Part shown: piece after piece, positions 25,934 to 34,714 of the stretch
How positions within the stretch are numbered: position 1 is the stretch's first letter
Layout of the letters: each line of letters opens with the position of its first letter
Assembly: GCA_937928385.1 (NCBI GenBank)
Contig: CALEZD010000012.1
Location: 11,342 to 75,341 of the forward strand
DNA length: 64,000 nt
Reading direction: 5' to 3'
DNA from: an uncultured Bacteroidota bacterium
GTDB lineage: Bacteria; Bacteroidota; Bacteroidia; Chitinophagales; Chitinophagaceae
Program-made: the position numbers and the translations under genes
The notes under the pieces: generated by a model
Database searches by the model: none
What the model saw: only the letters and a program-made list of their open reading frames with translations
What the model was told of the DNA's origin: nothing

Positions 25934-27313
25934 ATGTCCGGCCTCATGAATAAGACTTTACGCGCATCCATAATAACACTGCCCTTTTTAATTGCTTTCG
26001 GGTTTGCTTTGCCCGGCACAGATGGCCCTGTACAAATACCTGCCAACGAACAACGTGATGGTGATGCTCAAAAGGGTTATGAATACCTGACCAAAGGCGA
26101 CTTCCTGAAGAGTGGATTGCCTTATGGTGTATTTGTCATGAACTCAGGTAAGGATAATGAAAACCTGCTGCAACGCACCGGCAAGAATGCCACTGTAGGT
26201 TATGGCTATAATGTGATTGAGCATAAAGGGATTGAAATGGTGATACCCACCTGCCTGCAATGCCATGCTGCGGAGTTTGATGGCCAACTGGTGATAGGGT
26301 TGGGCAATACTTCATTAGACTTTAGCAATACATCTAAGACGGACTTCAGCGGGCGCATCAACATGCTACGCAACATGGCGCCTAAGCAGTATGAGGCTGC
26401 AGCTCCATTCCTCACGGCATTTGCCACCTCCTACCCGCTGATGGAAACCGAGGTGCGGGGTGTGAACACTGCCGACAGGCTGGCCGCCATCCTGGCTGCT
26501 CACCGCAATCCGCAAACACTGCAATGGAGTGATACTCCTTTGCTGGCTATACCAGAAGGGGTAATACCAACAGACGTACCGGCGTGGTGGCTGCTCAAGA
26601 AGAAGAATGCTATGTTTTATACAGGCTTCGGCCGAGGGAATTTTGCTCAGTTCATGATGCTGTCAAACCTGCTGACAGTAACAGATACCGCCGAAGCAAG
26701 GGAGGTAAGTTCGCACTTCAGCAATGTGCTGGCCTATATACGTTCATTAGAAGCGCCGCCATACCCGCAGGAGATAGACCGTAAACTGGCAAAGAAGGGG
26801 CGGACACTGTTCAACGATAACTGTAGCGGTTGCCATGGCACTTATGGCAAAGATGGCGCATATCCCAACCTGCTGATACCTGCATCTGTAGTGCAGACGG
26901 ACTCTATGCTCTGCGGAGAGATTATGCGTAATCAGCAGTTTATTGAATGGTTCAACAACAGCTGGTTTGTGCAGGGTGATAATCCTGCACAACTGGTGCC
27001 TTTTAACGGCTATATAGCTCCGCCGCTTGATGGTGTATGGGTTACAGCACCGTATATGCACAATGGCTCAGTACCGACCTTAGAGGGTATGCTCAACAGT
27101 AAGATAAGACCTACTTATTGGAGCCGCGACTTTAAGAATCCTGTGTATGATTATCAATCGCTTGGTTGGAAATACAAAGAAGAGGAAAAGCCCGAACGCC
27201 GTAAGGTGTATAATACCACACTGCCGGGTTATAGCAATCACGGGCACTACTTTGGCGATGCATTGACACAAAGCGAAAGAGCGGCCGTGATTGAGTATTT
27301 AAAGACTTTGTAG
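25934..27313 (+). CDS. Exported dihaem c-type cytochrome
   Basis: The protein has 459 residues with a signal peptide (an ATG at 25946 is an alternative start). Two CX2CH haem sites are present: CLQCH near residue 102 and CSGCH near residue 300. The C-terminal half has the cytochrome-peroxidase-like phrase PPLDGVWVTAPYMHNGSVPTL, in which the Met may be an axial ligand, so it is related to, but longer than, MauG/CcpA-type enzymes. The N-terminal half contains a separate conserved region around GMEMV-like IEMVIPTCLQCH. The substrate is unknown. It is convergent with a hydrolase gene. Confidence 0.82.
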   Translation: MSGLMNKTLRASIITLPFLIAFGFALPGTDGPVQIPANEQRDGDAQKGYEYLTKGDFLKSGLPYGVFVMNSGKDNENLLQRTGKNATVGYGYNVIEHKGIEMVIPTCLQCHAAEFDGQLVIGLGNTSLDFSNTSKTDFSGRINMLRNMAPKQYEAAAPFLTAFATSYPLMETEVRGVNTADRLAAILAAHRNPQTLQWSDTPLLAIPEGVIPTDVPAWWLLKKKNAMFYTGFGRGNFAQFMMLSNLLTVTDTAEAREVSSHFSNVLAYIRSLEAPPYPQEIDRKLAKKGRTLFNDNCSGCHGTYGKDGAYPNLLIPASVVQTDSMLCGEIMRNQQFIEWFNNSWFVQGDNPAQLVPFNGYIAPPLDGVWVTAPYMHNGSVPTLEGMLNSKIRPTYWSRDFKNPVYDYQSLGWKYKEEEKPERRKVYNTTLPGYSNHGHYFGDALTQSERAAVIEYLKTL

Positions 27314-27319
27314 CGTTAA

Positions 27320-28738
27320 CTACTTTACATGCTGGTTCAGCCAGGTAGTTACTATCTCCAGCACTTCGGGTTTGATGGTTTGCTCCAGTTGCCCGTATTC
27401 CTGTACGGTGCAGATGTTACACTCCTGGAAGAGGTGGTTCACTCCTTCGATTTCTCTCACCTCATGCACTTTCGATTTGCTGTTGGCCAGCGCTTTGGTT
27501 ATGCCTTCCAGGTTGCTTCGGCTGATCACTTGTATGTCCTTATCACCGTTTAGGGCAAGTACTTTGCAGTCCAGTTTTTCCAGTACAGGTTTGGGGTCGT
27601 ATTGCATGAAGTACATCATCCACTTGTTATCATACAGCTTGGTAAACTCATAAGCGAATTTCTCTTTGGAGTCTTCGTCTGTGATACCTGTAGTAGCCTG
27701 CACAGTTGTCTTGTCCGTTTTCGCTATCCAGTCATTCAGTGTTTTGTTGACATGCTTTTCTGCTGCGTCACGGCTCGTAGCTTTCGTAAGGCCTTTCATG
27801 ATGGTAGTGTACAACTCCGCATATTGATTCGCCTTTTCTTCAGACAGCCTCATCGTTTTCATCAACTCGGCATTTTGTTCAGCCATAGCTTGTATTACTT
27901 GCACACCCGGTGCTGCCATCAGCACAATGAAATCTATGTCTTTGCTGCGCGATGCTACCAGTTGCGCTATCAACCCACCTTCGCTATGCCCGTACAGGCC
28001 TATCTTTTTCTTGTCTACCTCTTTTCTCTTTTTCAGGAATTCGATAGCAGCCATTACATCATCAGCAAAATCTTCTGAAGTGGCTTTGCTGCGGTCACCT
28101 GTAGTTTTGCCAACTCCACGGTCGTCTATACGTAGTACTACATAACCTTGTTTAGTCAGGTGATCGGCCAATACGGCAAATGGCTTGTGCTGAAAAAGTT
28201 CTTCATCCCTGTTTTGCGGCCCGGAGCCGGATATAAGTATCAGCGCAGGATGCTGCTTGTCATCACGTGGCGTTGTGATGGTAGCCCCATACTCTATGCT
28301 TTTTATTGCATTGTAAAACAACACATCCTCGCTATTGTACGAGTAGGGGCCCTTGGGTGTTTGCGGGCGGTTCAGTTGCACCCTTCCTTCGCGCCTGTCC
28401 AGTACCAGGGGCAGCGACATTCCGTTTTGCGTCCATTGTCCGTCTATTCGGTTTACTTCTGCAAGTTTGCCATCATATCGCCCGTTTACCTTTACTACTT
28501 TAATGTGTATGCTGTCCCCATCAATCATCACAGTATCGCAGGGTATATCTTTTGCACCTTGGGCGGGTACATCCAGCGTGGCTACGGGTTTCCCCTCTTT
28601 ATGCCCTGAAACATTAAAACCCATGCGCAGGTTTTGTACGCCACTGAGGGCCCCGGCCCATGTTCCGTCAAAGCTGTTTTGTGCTTGAGCAGATGAGATG
28701 GATGCAATAAATACTACTGATGCGATTATGTTTTTCAT
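27320..28738 (-). CDS. Exported alpha/beta hydrolase
   Basis: The protein has 472 residues with a signal peptide ending near SSAQAQ. Residues about 20-130 form an N-terminal beta-rich accessory domain. The hydrolase domain has ILISGSGPQNRD (oxyanion region), VLRIDDRGVG, the nucleophile elbow GHSEGG, an Asp in LNGDKD and a final His in GVNHLF. The layout matches bacterial serine esterases/peptidases of the S9/COG1073 type. The natural substrate is unknown. Fbp lies 36 bp upstream on the same strand. Confidence 0.9.
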   Translation of the reverse strand: MKNIIASVVFIASISSAQAQNSFDGTWAGALSGVQNLRMGFNVSGHKEGKPVATLDVPAQGAKDIPCDTVMIDGDSIHIKVVKVNGRYDGKLAEVNRIDGQWTQNGMSLPLVLDRREGRVQLNRPQTPKGPYSYNSEDVLFYNAIKSIEYGATITTPRDDKQHPALILISGSGPQNRDEELFQHKPFAVLADHLTKQGYVVLRIDDRGVGKTTGDRSKATSEDFADDVMAAIEFLKKRKEVDKKKIGLYGHSEGGLIAQLVASRSKDIDFIVLMAAPGVQVIQAMAEQNAELMKTMRLSEEKANQYAELYTTIMKGLTKATSRDAAEKHVNKTLNDWIAKTDKTTVQATTGITDEDSKEKFAYEFTKLYDNKWMMYFMQYDPKPVLEKLDCKVLALNGDKDIQVISRSNLEGITKALANSKSKVHEVREIEGVNHLFQECNICTVQEYGQLEQTIKPEVLEIVTTWLNQHVK

Positions 28739-28774
28739 TCCTGTATGTTGTATATGCTTGTTGATGCTATGTCG

Positions 28775-29785
28775 TCACATGCCTGCAAAGCTCAGCGCTT
28801 TTTCTACCATGCTTTTCGAGCCGATAAAAATGGGCACGCGTTGGTGCAATTCAACTGGTTGTACATCCAGTATTCTTTCTTTGCCGGTGGTAGCTACACC
28901 TCCTGCCGCTTCCATCAGAAAGCTCATTGGGTTACATTCATATTGCAGGCGCAGTTTGCCGTTTGCATTTTTTTTATCAGCAGGGTAAATGAATATTCCG
29001 CCTTTTATCAACGTACGGTGCATATCGGCCACCATCGAGCCTATGTAGCGGTGCGAATAGGGCCTGCCATCTTCTTTATTGTCTTCCATACAGTAGTCGA
29101 GGAAAGCCTTCATGCCATCGTCGTACTTACATGTATTACCCTGGTTAACGGAGTATATTTTACCTTTCTCGGGGCATTTCATATTAGGGTGAGAGAGGCA
29201 GAATTCACCTATAGAGGGCTCCAGTGTAAAGCCGTTTACACCCAGTTTGGTAGCATATACCAGCATAGTGCTGCTGCCATATATCACATACCCGGCCGCC
29301 ATCAATTCGCTGCCCGGCTGCAGGAAGTCTGCTTCGGTACATGGCTTGCCCAATTCACTCACTCGCCTGTATATAGAGAATATTGTGCCGATAGAAGCGT
29401 TTACGTCAATATTGGATGAGCCGTCGAGCGGGTCGAACAGTACTACGTATTTTGAGTTGACAGAATATTCGTCATCAAAGGCGATATAATTGTCATTTTC
29501 CTCAGAGGCAATACCTGCACATTCTGAGCTGTGTTTAAGGACGTTTATCATTGTCTCATCCGCAAATACATCCAGTTTCATCTGTTCCTCTCCCTGCACG
29601 TTGGTAGCGCCATGTGCGCCCAATATATCTACCAACCCGGCTTTCAATACCTGCTTATTGATGATTTTACAGGCAAGCCCAATGTCGCGCAGTATCGCCG
29701 ACAACTCGCCGGTGGCATTGGGGAACTTCCTGGTCTCCTGGATGGTGAACTCATCCATTGTCATTAATCTTCTTTGCGGATTCAT
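28775..29785 (-). CDS. fbp: Fructose-1,6-bisphosphatase class I
   Basis: The enzyme removes the 1-phosphate in gluconeogenesis. It has 336 residues from the ATG at 29785; the ATG at 29839 lies upstream of the promoter element and is not used. The signature motifs are GEEQMKLDVFAD, DPLDGSSNIDVN (metal ligands), the substrate loop SHRYIGSMVADMHR, then GGIFIYPADK and a C-terminal EAAGG. Length and motifs are normal. Confidence 0.95.
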   Translation of the reverse strand: MNPQRRLMTMDEFTIQETRKFPNATGELSAILRDIGLACKIINKQVLKAGLVDILGAHGATNVQGEEQMKLDVFADETMINVLKHSSECAGIASEENDNYIAFDDEYSVNSKYVVLFDPLDGSSNIDVNASIGTIFSIYRRVSELGKPCTEADFLQPGSELMAAGYVIYGSSTMLVYATKLGVNGFTLEPSIGEFCLSHPNMKCPEKGKIYSVNQGNTCKYDDGMKAFLDYCMEDNKEDGRPYSHRYIGSMVADMHRTLIKGGIFIYPADKKNANGKLRLQYECNPMSFLMEAAGGVATTGKERILDVQPVELHQRVPIFIGSKSMVEKALSFAGM

Positions 29786-29809
29786 TTTTTCTGTATTTGA
29801 ATAAGGATG

Positions 29810-29817
29810 CAAAATTA
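29810..29817 (-). promoter_or_regulatory. fbp promoter -7 element
   Basis: TAATTTTG on the minus strand lies 24 bp before the preferred start and excludes the longer frame. Confidence 0.55.
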
Positions 29818-29897
29818 ATAAACCCCGACTGATTATCATTTATTAAATTAATAGCCCCCAAGGCATATAAAAGGTTTATATTCTGACAGATAGAAGC

Positions 29898-29905
29898 TAC
29901 CTTTG
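29898..29905 (+). promoter_or_regulatory. corA promoter -7 element
   Basis: TACCTTTG fits TAnnTTTG and lies 24 bp before the ATG at 29930; it overlaps the longer frame beginning at 29903, which is therefore rejected. Confidence 0.55.
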
Positions 29906-29929
29906 CGAAGCCGTATAACGGGGTATGGA

Positions 29930-30871
29930 ATGGTACAATACTACAAAAATATCAATCGCCAGACACAGGAGGTTCAGGGGCCGGACGGCGCCAACTGGAT
30001 TAATGTGACCCCGCCATTCCAGGAGAATGAAATCAATAACCTGTCTGAAACCCTGAAAATACCCCGCGACCTGCTGACCGATACGCTGGATATAGAAGAG
30101 CGGGCGCGTTACGAAGAAGAGGACGGGGTGAAACTCATTATCCTGAAGACGCCGGTAGAAAACAAATCACTCAACGAAAGCGATGCGGATTATGTTACCA
30201 TCCCCATTTCCATCATCATTACCGAGCGCAACCAGGTAATCACTGTCAACTCATTTGAGAACGTTGCTATCCGCCGTTTCCTCAACACCTTTGCCAAGCG
30301 CCACCCTGAGCGTCCCAACATGATGGTGCTGAAGATTTTCGAAAAGGTGGTGATGGACTTTATAGAAGTACTGAAAGAAATCAACCACCGCCGCAATATA
30401 CTGGAGCAGAAACTGTACGACAGCAACCGTAACGAGGAACTGCTATACCTGATGAGGGTGCAGAAAAGCCTGGTGTACTTTGTAACAGCATTGCGCAGTA
30501 ACGAACTACTGCTGATGAAAATGGAACGCACCAACTTCCTGAACTGCAACGAGGAAGAGCGTGAACTGCTGTCTGACCTGGTGATTGAATTCTCGCAAGC
30601 CCTGGAGATGGCGAATACTTATACAAACATCTTAAGCAGTACAATGGATGCCTTTGCCAGCATCATCAACAATAACATGAACCTGGTGATGAAGCGGCTC
30701 ACCAGTATTACGATACTTATTTCTCTGCCAACGCTGATAGCCAGTTTTTATGGTATGAATGTACCCATCCCTTACCAGGAAGGCATGTACAGTTTTTACG
30801 TGCCTATTGTACTGGCGCTGCTTACCTCTGTTGTAATGACCCTCTACTTCAATAAAAAACGCTGGTTCTGA
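29930..30871 (+). CDS. corA: CorA-family magnesium transporter
   Basis: The protein has 313 residues from the ATG at 29930. A large cytoplasmic domain is followed by a long helix and two C-terminal membrane spans. The loop motif YGMN, the hallmark of CorA selectivity, follows the first span (SLPTLIASFYGMNVPIP). The very short, positively charged tail (FNKKRWF) is typical. It carries Mg2+ and perhaps Co2+ or Ni2+. A nudix gene starts one base after its stop. Confidence 0.94.
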   Translation: MVQYYKNINRQTQEVQGPDGANWINVTPPFQENEINNLSETLKIPRDLLTDTLDIEERARYEEEDGVKLIILKTPVENKSLNESDADYVTIPISIIITERNQVITVNSFENVAIRRFLNTFAKRHPERPNMMVLKIFEKVVMDFIEVLKEINHRRNILEQKLYDSNRNEELLYLMRVQKSLVYFVTALRSNELLLMKMERTNFLNCNEEERELLSDLVIEFSQALEMANTYTNILSSTMDAFASIINNNMNLVMKRLTSITILISLPTLIASFYGMNVPIPYQEGMYSFYVPIVLALLTSVVMTLYFNKKRWF

Positions 30872-30872
30872 T

Positions 30873-31298
30873 ATGAAGGGCGAAGGGCGTTTCAACATCA
30901 GGGTGTACGGTATATGGATAGAGGCGGAACGTGTGTTAGTGAATGAAGAAACCATCCACGGAAAGAAATATTTAAAATTCCCGGGCGGCGGGTTAGAATA
31001 TGGAGAGGGCATGCTTGCCTGCCTGCACCGCGAGTGGAAAGAAGAACTGGACCTGGAAATAAAAGTGCTGGAACATTTTTATACTACCGATTTCTTCCAG
31101 GAATCGGTTTTTGATAAATCGCAGGTGGTAAGTATTTATTACTTAATTAAAGCAAAACACCCTGACCCCTATATCATCAATACCAATCCCGAAGAATATA
31201 CACACTGGATAAAGCTGGAAGATATTACCCCCGAAACTTTTACCCTGCCTATCGACAGGGTAGTGGGTAAGATGATTGTTGACCGGTTTTTGAAGTAA
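30873..31298 (+). CDS. NUDIX hydrolase
   Basis: The protein has 141 residues. The Nudix box reads GGLEYGEGMLACLHREWKEE, then LDL, with the REWKEEL core intact and Asp in place of the final Gly. Upstream FPGGG-like KFPGGGLE marks the loop before it. The family hydrolyses nucleoside diphosphates linked to other groups; the specific substrate cannot be read from the sequence. It is probably co-transcribed with corA. Confidence 0.9.
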   Translation: MKGEGRFNIRVYGIWIEAERVLVNEETIHGKKYLKFPGGGLEYGEGMLACLHREWKEELDLEIKVLEHFYTTDFFQESVFDKSQVVSIYYLIKAKHPDPYIINTNPEEYTHWIKLEDITPETFTLPIDRVVGKMIVDRFLK

Positions 31299-31316
31299 TT
31301 GATGTATAATATTATT

Positions 31317-31375
31317 ACCGTGGAGGCGCATAGACGCTAAGTGGTACAAAATATAAATCTCTGTGTCTCTGCGGT
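31317..31375. repeat. Inverted pair of an ACCG..GAG..G repeat
   Basis: ACCGTGGAGGCGCATAGACG on the plus strand (from 31317) and ACCGCAGAGACACAGAG on the minus strand (31375 to 31359) are diverged copies of one unit facing each other. The unit resembles the widespread CCGCAGAGACGCAGAG-type intergenic sequence seen in many bacterial genomes (from memory). Confidence 0.6.
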
Positions 31376-31382
31376 TAAACTG

Positions 31383-31417
31383 ACTAACTACTAACCCCTA
31401 ACTACTTATTACTAAGG
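31383..31417. repeat. Heptamer tandem repeat (locus D)
   Basis: The units read ACTAACT, ACTAACC, CCTAACT, ACTTATT, ACTAAGG. The repeat runs into recR: the last five recR codons and its TAG stop lie inside it. Confidence 0.75.
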
Positions 31418-32028
31418 CTCACATAATTCTCAATCGGCAGGCGTTTAGCAATACTGCGTGCCAGTGTCATTTCGTCAGCATATTCCAGCTCGCCGCCAAA
31501 GGCTATGCCACGTGCGATAGTGGTAATCTGCACCGGCAATCCTGACATTTGTTTGGCTATATAATATACGGTAGTATCCCCCTCAATAGTAGGGCTCAGC
31601 GCCATGATGAGTTCTTCCACGCCATTCTTCTCTACACGCTCGCGCAGGGTAGATATATTCAGTTGCTCAGGGCCAATGCCATCTAATGGAGAAAGTATAC
31701 CGCCCAGCAGGTGGTACAGACCGTTGTATTGTTGCGTGCTTTCAATGGCTATTACATCGCGGATATTCTCTACCACGCATACCTGTGCATGGTTGCGCCC
31801 CTTGTTGGCACATATCTCGCATATATCCCTGTCGGCCACATTGTGGCAGTTTTTGCAAAACTGTATTTCGTGCCTCATTTTAGAAATCGCCCCGGTAAAA
31901 GCATCCACTTCGGCGGTATCTTTCTTCAGCAATTGCAGTACCATGCGCAGGGCGGTTTTTTTGCCTATACCCGGCAGTTTGGCAAACTCATTCACCGCAT
32001 CCTCTATCAGCTTCGACGAAAAAATCAT
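31402..32028 (-). CDS. recR: Recombination protein RecR
   Basis: RecR works with RecO and RecF to load RecA at gaps. The protein has 208 residues: an N-terminal helix-hairpin-helix (LPGIGKKTALRM), a zinc finger with CKNCHNVADRDICEIC, a Toprim domain (VCVVENIRDVIAIE) and the C-terminal Walker-like segment (ARGIAFGGELEYADEMTL). Length is normal. Its last codons overlap a heptamer repeat, so the C-terminal SLSNK may be repeat-derived. Confidence 0.95.
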   Translation of the reverse strand: MIFSSKLIEDAVNEFAKLPGIGKKTALRMVLQLLKKDTAEVDAFTGAISKMRHEIQFCKNCHNVADRDICEICANKGRNHAQVCVVENIRDVIAIESTQQYNGLYHLLGGILSPLDGIGPEQLNISTLRERVEKNGVEELIMALSPTIEGDTTVYYIAKQMSGLPVQITTIARGIAFGGELEYADEMTLARSIAKRLPIENYVSLSNK

Positions 32029-32136
32029 AGTCGCAAATTAAGAAAATTCACCTCCCTTTAACTAAATGCTTTTTCATTAAGGGTTCTTAGCATGTTTTTT
32101 AGCACGATATTTGCCTTAACAGGAAAAACAGACAAT

Positions 32137-32388
32137 ATGAAAAGAATAACGAATTTGCTGCCGGTATTGGCAATCAGCTTTGCAGTTTTACAAGGTTGCA
32201 CAGGAACGGCAATAGTGGCAGGTGACAATACAAACCCTGCATCTGCGCCGCACACTACAGGCGGCGGAAGTGCTGTACAGGCTACTTCCGGCCAGGCTTC
32301 CGCTACACAGTCTACGATGCCTGCAGGTACGTCTAAAGATACTAAGACAGGTAATTTCAGTAATGCACATAAGGCATCGGTTGAATAA
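32137..32388 (+). CDS. Small lipoprotein of unknown function
   Basis: The protein has 83 residues from the ATG at 32137, with a signal peptide and lipobox VLQGC. The mature part is low-complexity (Thr, Ser, Gly, Ala, Gln) with no recognisable domain. The longer frame from 32092 adds 15 residues before the signal and is rejected. It is followed by a very strong palindromic terminator, which supports real expression. I do not recognise the family. Confidence 0.62.
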   Translation: MKRITNLLPVLAISFAVLQGCTGTAIVAGDNTNPASAPHTTGGGSAVQATSGQASATQSTMPAGTSKDTKTGNFSNAHKASVE

Positions 32389-32409
32389 TTAGCATTTACC
32401 GGAAGATGA

Positions 32410-32453
32410 TATAAAAAATGGGGGGCTGAATATTCAGCCCCCCATTTTTTATA
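32410..32453. terminator. Bidirectional terminator, 44-bp perfect palindrome
   Basis: The core is TGGGGGGCTGAA with its complement, flanked by six A and six T. It lies between convergent genes and serves both. Confidence 0.95.
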
Positions 32454-32469
32454 GTTTATGTCGTACAAA

Positions 32470-33195
32470 TTACTTCACAATGGAAAATTTGCTAACAACT
32501 TTAGCGCCATTAACGTTCAACTCAGCGATGTAAATACCCGCAGCGAGGTTAGAAACATCAATGTTAACTTGCTTAGAACCTGCGCTGTTGTCTGTTATGT
32601 TTTGTTGGTGTACTGTTTGACCTACTAGGCTGATAATCTTTACAGATGTTTCGTCAGCGTTGCCATTCAGGTTGTACCTGATTGTGAGGTTGCTGGTAGC
32701 CGGGTTAGGATACAGGCTCATTGAATTTTCAGCCACAACATTTTCTACAGAAGATGGATCTTGTTTGAAAGGTATTGTTTTACAAATTCTGTTGTTGCTC
32801 GGGTCTGAGTCTGTCATTGCAGCACCACTCCTGAACGCTGTTACAGTATCGCACCACAAGAAAGGATTGCTGGTGGGAGCACTGGTCCAGTTAACTGTAT
32901 CAGCCCAATAAACGGTGTCACCTACTGGAATGCCGTTAGCAGGTAAAGACAACCTTATTCTGTTTGTGCCACCAGACCTATAGGCTCTAGACAACAAGAT
33001 TGTATCGGTAGCAGCTACCATTGCAACAGGACCTTTATTGATAAAGCCCCACCTGATAATGTGAGAAGTCTGCCCGTTATATAGCATTGTATCTGAAATT
33101 GTCCTGTGATACACTGCTAAATCGGTTTGTGCGTTAACATTACTGTTAGCCGCCATTAGTGCAAAAAATGCAATAAGTAAGTAAATACGCTTCAT
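32470..33195 (-). CDS. Secreted protein with T9SS type A sorting domain
   Basis: The protein has 241 residues with a signal peptide (ending near VNAQ). The body (about 25-155) is a single beta-rich domain with WADTVNWTSAPTSNPFLWCD. The C-terminal sorting domain contains SLYPNPATSNLTIRYNL, VKIISLVGQ and LAAGIYIAELNVNG. It should be exported and processed by the T9SS. Function beyond that is unknown. A near -7 element (TATCTTTA) lies about 35 bp upstream. Confidence 0.85.
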   Translation of the reverse strand: MKRIYLLIAFFALMAANSNVNAQTDLAVYHRTISDTMLYNGQTSHIIRWGFINKGPVAMVAATDTILLSRAYRSGGTNRIRLSLPANGIPVGDTVYWADTVNWTSAPTSNPFLWCDTVTAFRSGAAMTDSDPSNNRICKTIPFKQDPSSVENVVAENSMSLYPNPATSNLTIRYNLNGNADETSVKIISLVGQTVHQQNITDNSAGSKQVNIDVSNLAAGIYIAELNVNGAKVVSKFSIVK

Positions 33196-33340
33196 ATTTA
33201 AGTTTTTAGAGTTAAGAGGTAAAGATATGCAATTAGCCTGAAAAATTAATCCCCCTTTAAGTTTTATTAAAGGGGAAATCAGGGGAAACAGCTGTTTATT
33301 AGGTTCCGGTTAAGGATATGACAGTAATATTTCAATAGTA

Positions 33341-33362
33341 TGACAAATAGCTTATTTTGTCA
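33341..33362. promoter_or_regulatory. Inverted repeat TGACAAA-N8-TTTGTCA
   Basis: Perfect 7-bp arms lie between the divergent T9SS gene and the lipoprotein gene, 49 bp before the +strand -7 element. It could be an operator; the half-site resembles the TGAC/GTCA sites at 48391 and 56076 but the spacing differs. Confidence 0.45.
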
Positions 33363-33410
33363 CCCTCATATCAAATTACCAGTATATCAGTTTGTTTACC
33401 TCTATTATTT

Positions 33411-33418
33411 TATCTTTG
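33411..33418 (+). promoter_or_regulatory. Promoter -7 element of the 33451 gene
   Basis: TATCTTTG lies 32 bp before the ATG; a TTTG at 33391-33394 is a possible -33 box with short 16-nt spacing. Confidence 0.6.
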
Positions 33419-33450
33419 TTCGCTTTTAGAGATTTAATACCTGTACCATA

Positions 33451-34536
33451 ATGAGATTATTATTAACCGCAATAGGTTGTTTTTTGATACTGGGGCTGCA
33501 TAGCTGCTCCGAAGATTTTACAGTGGCCGCGCCATACAAGCAGGTAACTGTAGTTGGAGGTATATTGGATATGAAAGATACCGCACACTATATCCGTATA
33601 CAAAAAGCTTTTATGGACGAAAATAAGAGCGCTCTCCAGATGTCGAAGGTGCCGGATAGCAGCTTTTACAGCGCCCTGGTGGTTAAGCTGTATGAATATG
33701 ACTCAGCACAAACGAAAATATTGGACAGCACACTGCTTGACAAGGTAGAACTGACCGGGATAGGGTATCCTAAAAATAATCCCATAAATGATCAGCAGTT
33801 TTTCACTACCCCGCACTTTGCGTACCGATTGGTAAAAGATGACCTCAGCCCCCGTTTCTGGTACAGGCTTACTATCCACAACAGCAATACAGGCCGTACC
33901 GATACATCAGGTTTTGTGGGTGTCATCAACAGCGATTCCAACCGTGCCGGTGACGGTTTCTATATTCCTGAGTTTCAATTAGCTGATTACCAGATTGATT
34001 TTTCCAGGACCACTCCCACTTCGCAATTCAAAGTTTCGCCCTACCTGCCACGCAATGCCCGTATGCTGGAAGGGTATATCCGCTTCCATTATGTGGAGAG
34101 AAACGTGACGACAAATGCCAAGTCGCGCAAATACGTGGACTACGCATTTGATAATGAACTGAACCAGACTACTGTCGGTGTGAGGGCAGAGTTGGCTACA
34201 CTTAACGCCAATATATACGCATTCCTGAACTCTTCAATGGGCGCTGCCCCCCCCAATGTGGAACGCCTGATGGATAGCTGCGATATCTTTGTATATGCTG
34301 CCAGTCCTGAGATATATTATTATTCGCTCATTAACCTGGGCCAGACAGGGGGCATTACCAGCGATAATATCCAGCCCAATTATACCAACTTTACAGGTAC
34401 GGACGTGATAGGGGTTTTAGGATCCAGGGGTATGAGGGCGTACTATGGTGCAGCTATATCCAAAATAACGTTGGATTCATTGAGGGAAAGCTCTATCACT
34501 GAGTCGCTGCGGATAACCGGTGTGTCTGAGGATTGA
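33451..34536 (+). CDS. Large lipoprotein, DUF4249-like
   Basis: The protein has 361 residues with a signal peptide and lipobox LHSC. The opening VTVVGGILDMKDTAHYIRIQKAF, the middle YRLTIHNSNTGRTD and the C-terminal IGVLGSRGMRAYYG resemble the DUF4249 lipoproteins that accompany SusC/TonB-type systems in Bacteroidota, but the match is weak and no TonB receptor gene lies nearby. It is transcribed alone and ends in a strong terminator. Role unknown. Confidence 0.72.
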   Translation: MRLLLTAIGCFLILGLHSCSEDFTVAAPYKQVTVVGGILDMKDTAHYIRIQKAFMDENKSALQMSKVPDSSFYSALVVKLYEYDSAQTKILDSTLLDKVELTGIGYPKNNPINDQQFFTTPHFAYRLVKDDLSPRFWYRLTIHNSNTGRTDTSGFVGVINSDSNRAGDGFYIPEFQLADYQIDFSRTTPTSQFKVSPYLPRNARMLEGYIRFHYVERNVTTNAKSRKYVDYAFDNELNQTTVGVRAELATLNANIYAFLNSSMGAAPPNVERLMDSCDIFVYAASPEIYYYSLINLGQTGGITSDNIQPNYTNFTGTDVIGVLGSRGMRAYYGAAISKITLDSLRESSITESLRITGVSED

Positions 34537-34562
34537 CAATATTACATTCAAAGCATATTTGT

Positions 34563-34597
34563 AATGCCTTTATGTACCAACATAAAGGCATTTTTAT
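34563..34597 (+). terminator. Intrinsic terminator
   Basis: A 13-bp stem (AATGCCTTTATGT with its complement) and a 4-nt loop are followed by a T-rich tail. Confidence 0.85.
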
Positions 34598-34687
34598 TTC
34601 ATATTGACAGTATGGCTGACATTATTGCCGAAACTAAGGGAATGGCATATCTATTGACATAAGGACAGTAAGCGTAAAGCTGGAATT

Positions 34688-34701
34688 ACTAATTACTAAT
34701 A
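34688..34701. repeat. Short heptamer pair (locus E)
   Basis: Two units, ACTAATT and ACTAATA, lie 13 bp before the dnaK start. They match units in loci A, C and D but are too few to stand alone. Confidence 0.35.
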
Positions 34702-34714
34702 AGGAAAATATATT

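Noticed and set aside
28745..29419. 224-codon frame opposite fbp
   Set aside because: Antisense shadow of a conserved enzyme gene.
29786..29839. Longer start for fbp
   Set aside because: It lies upstream of the promoter element and does not match the family N-terminus.
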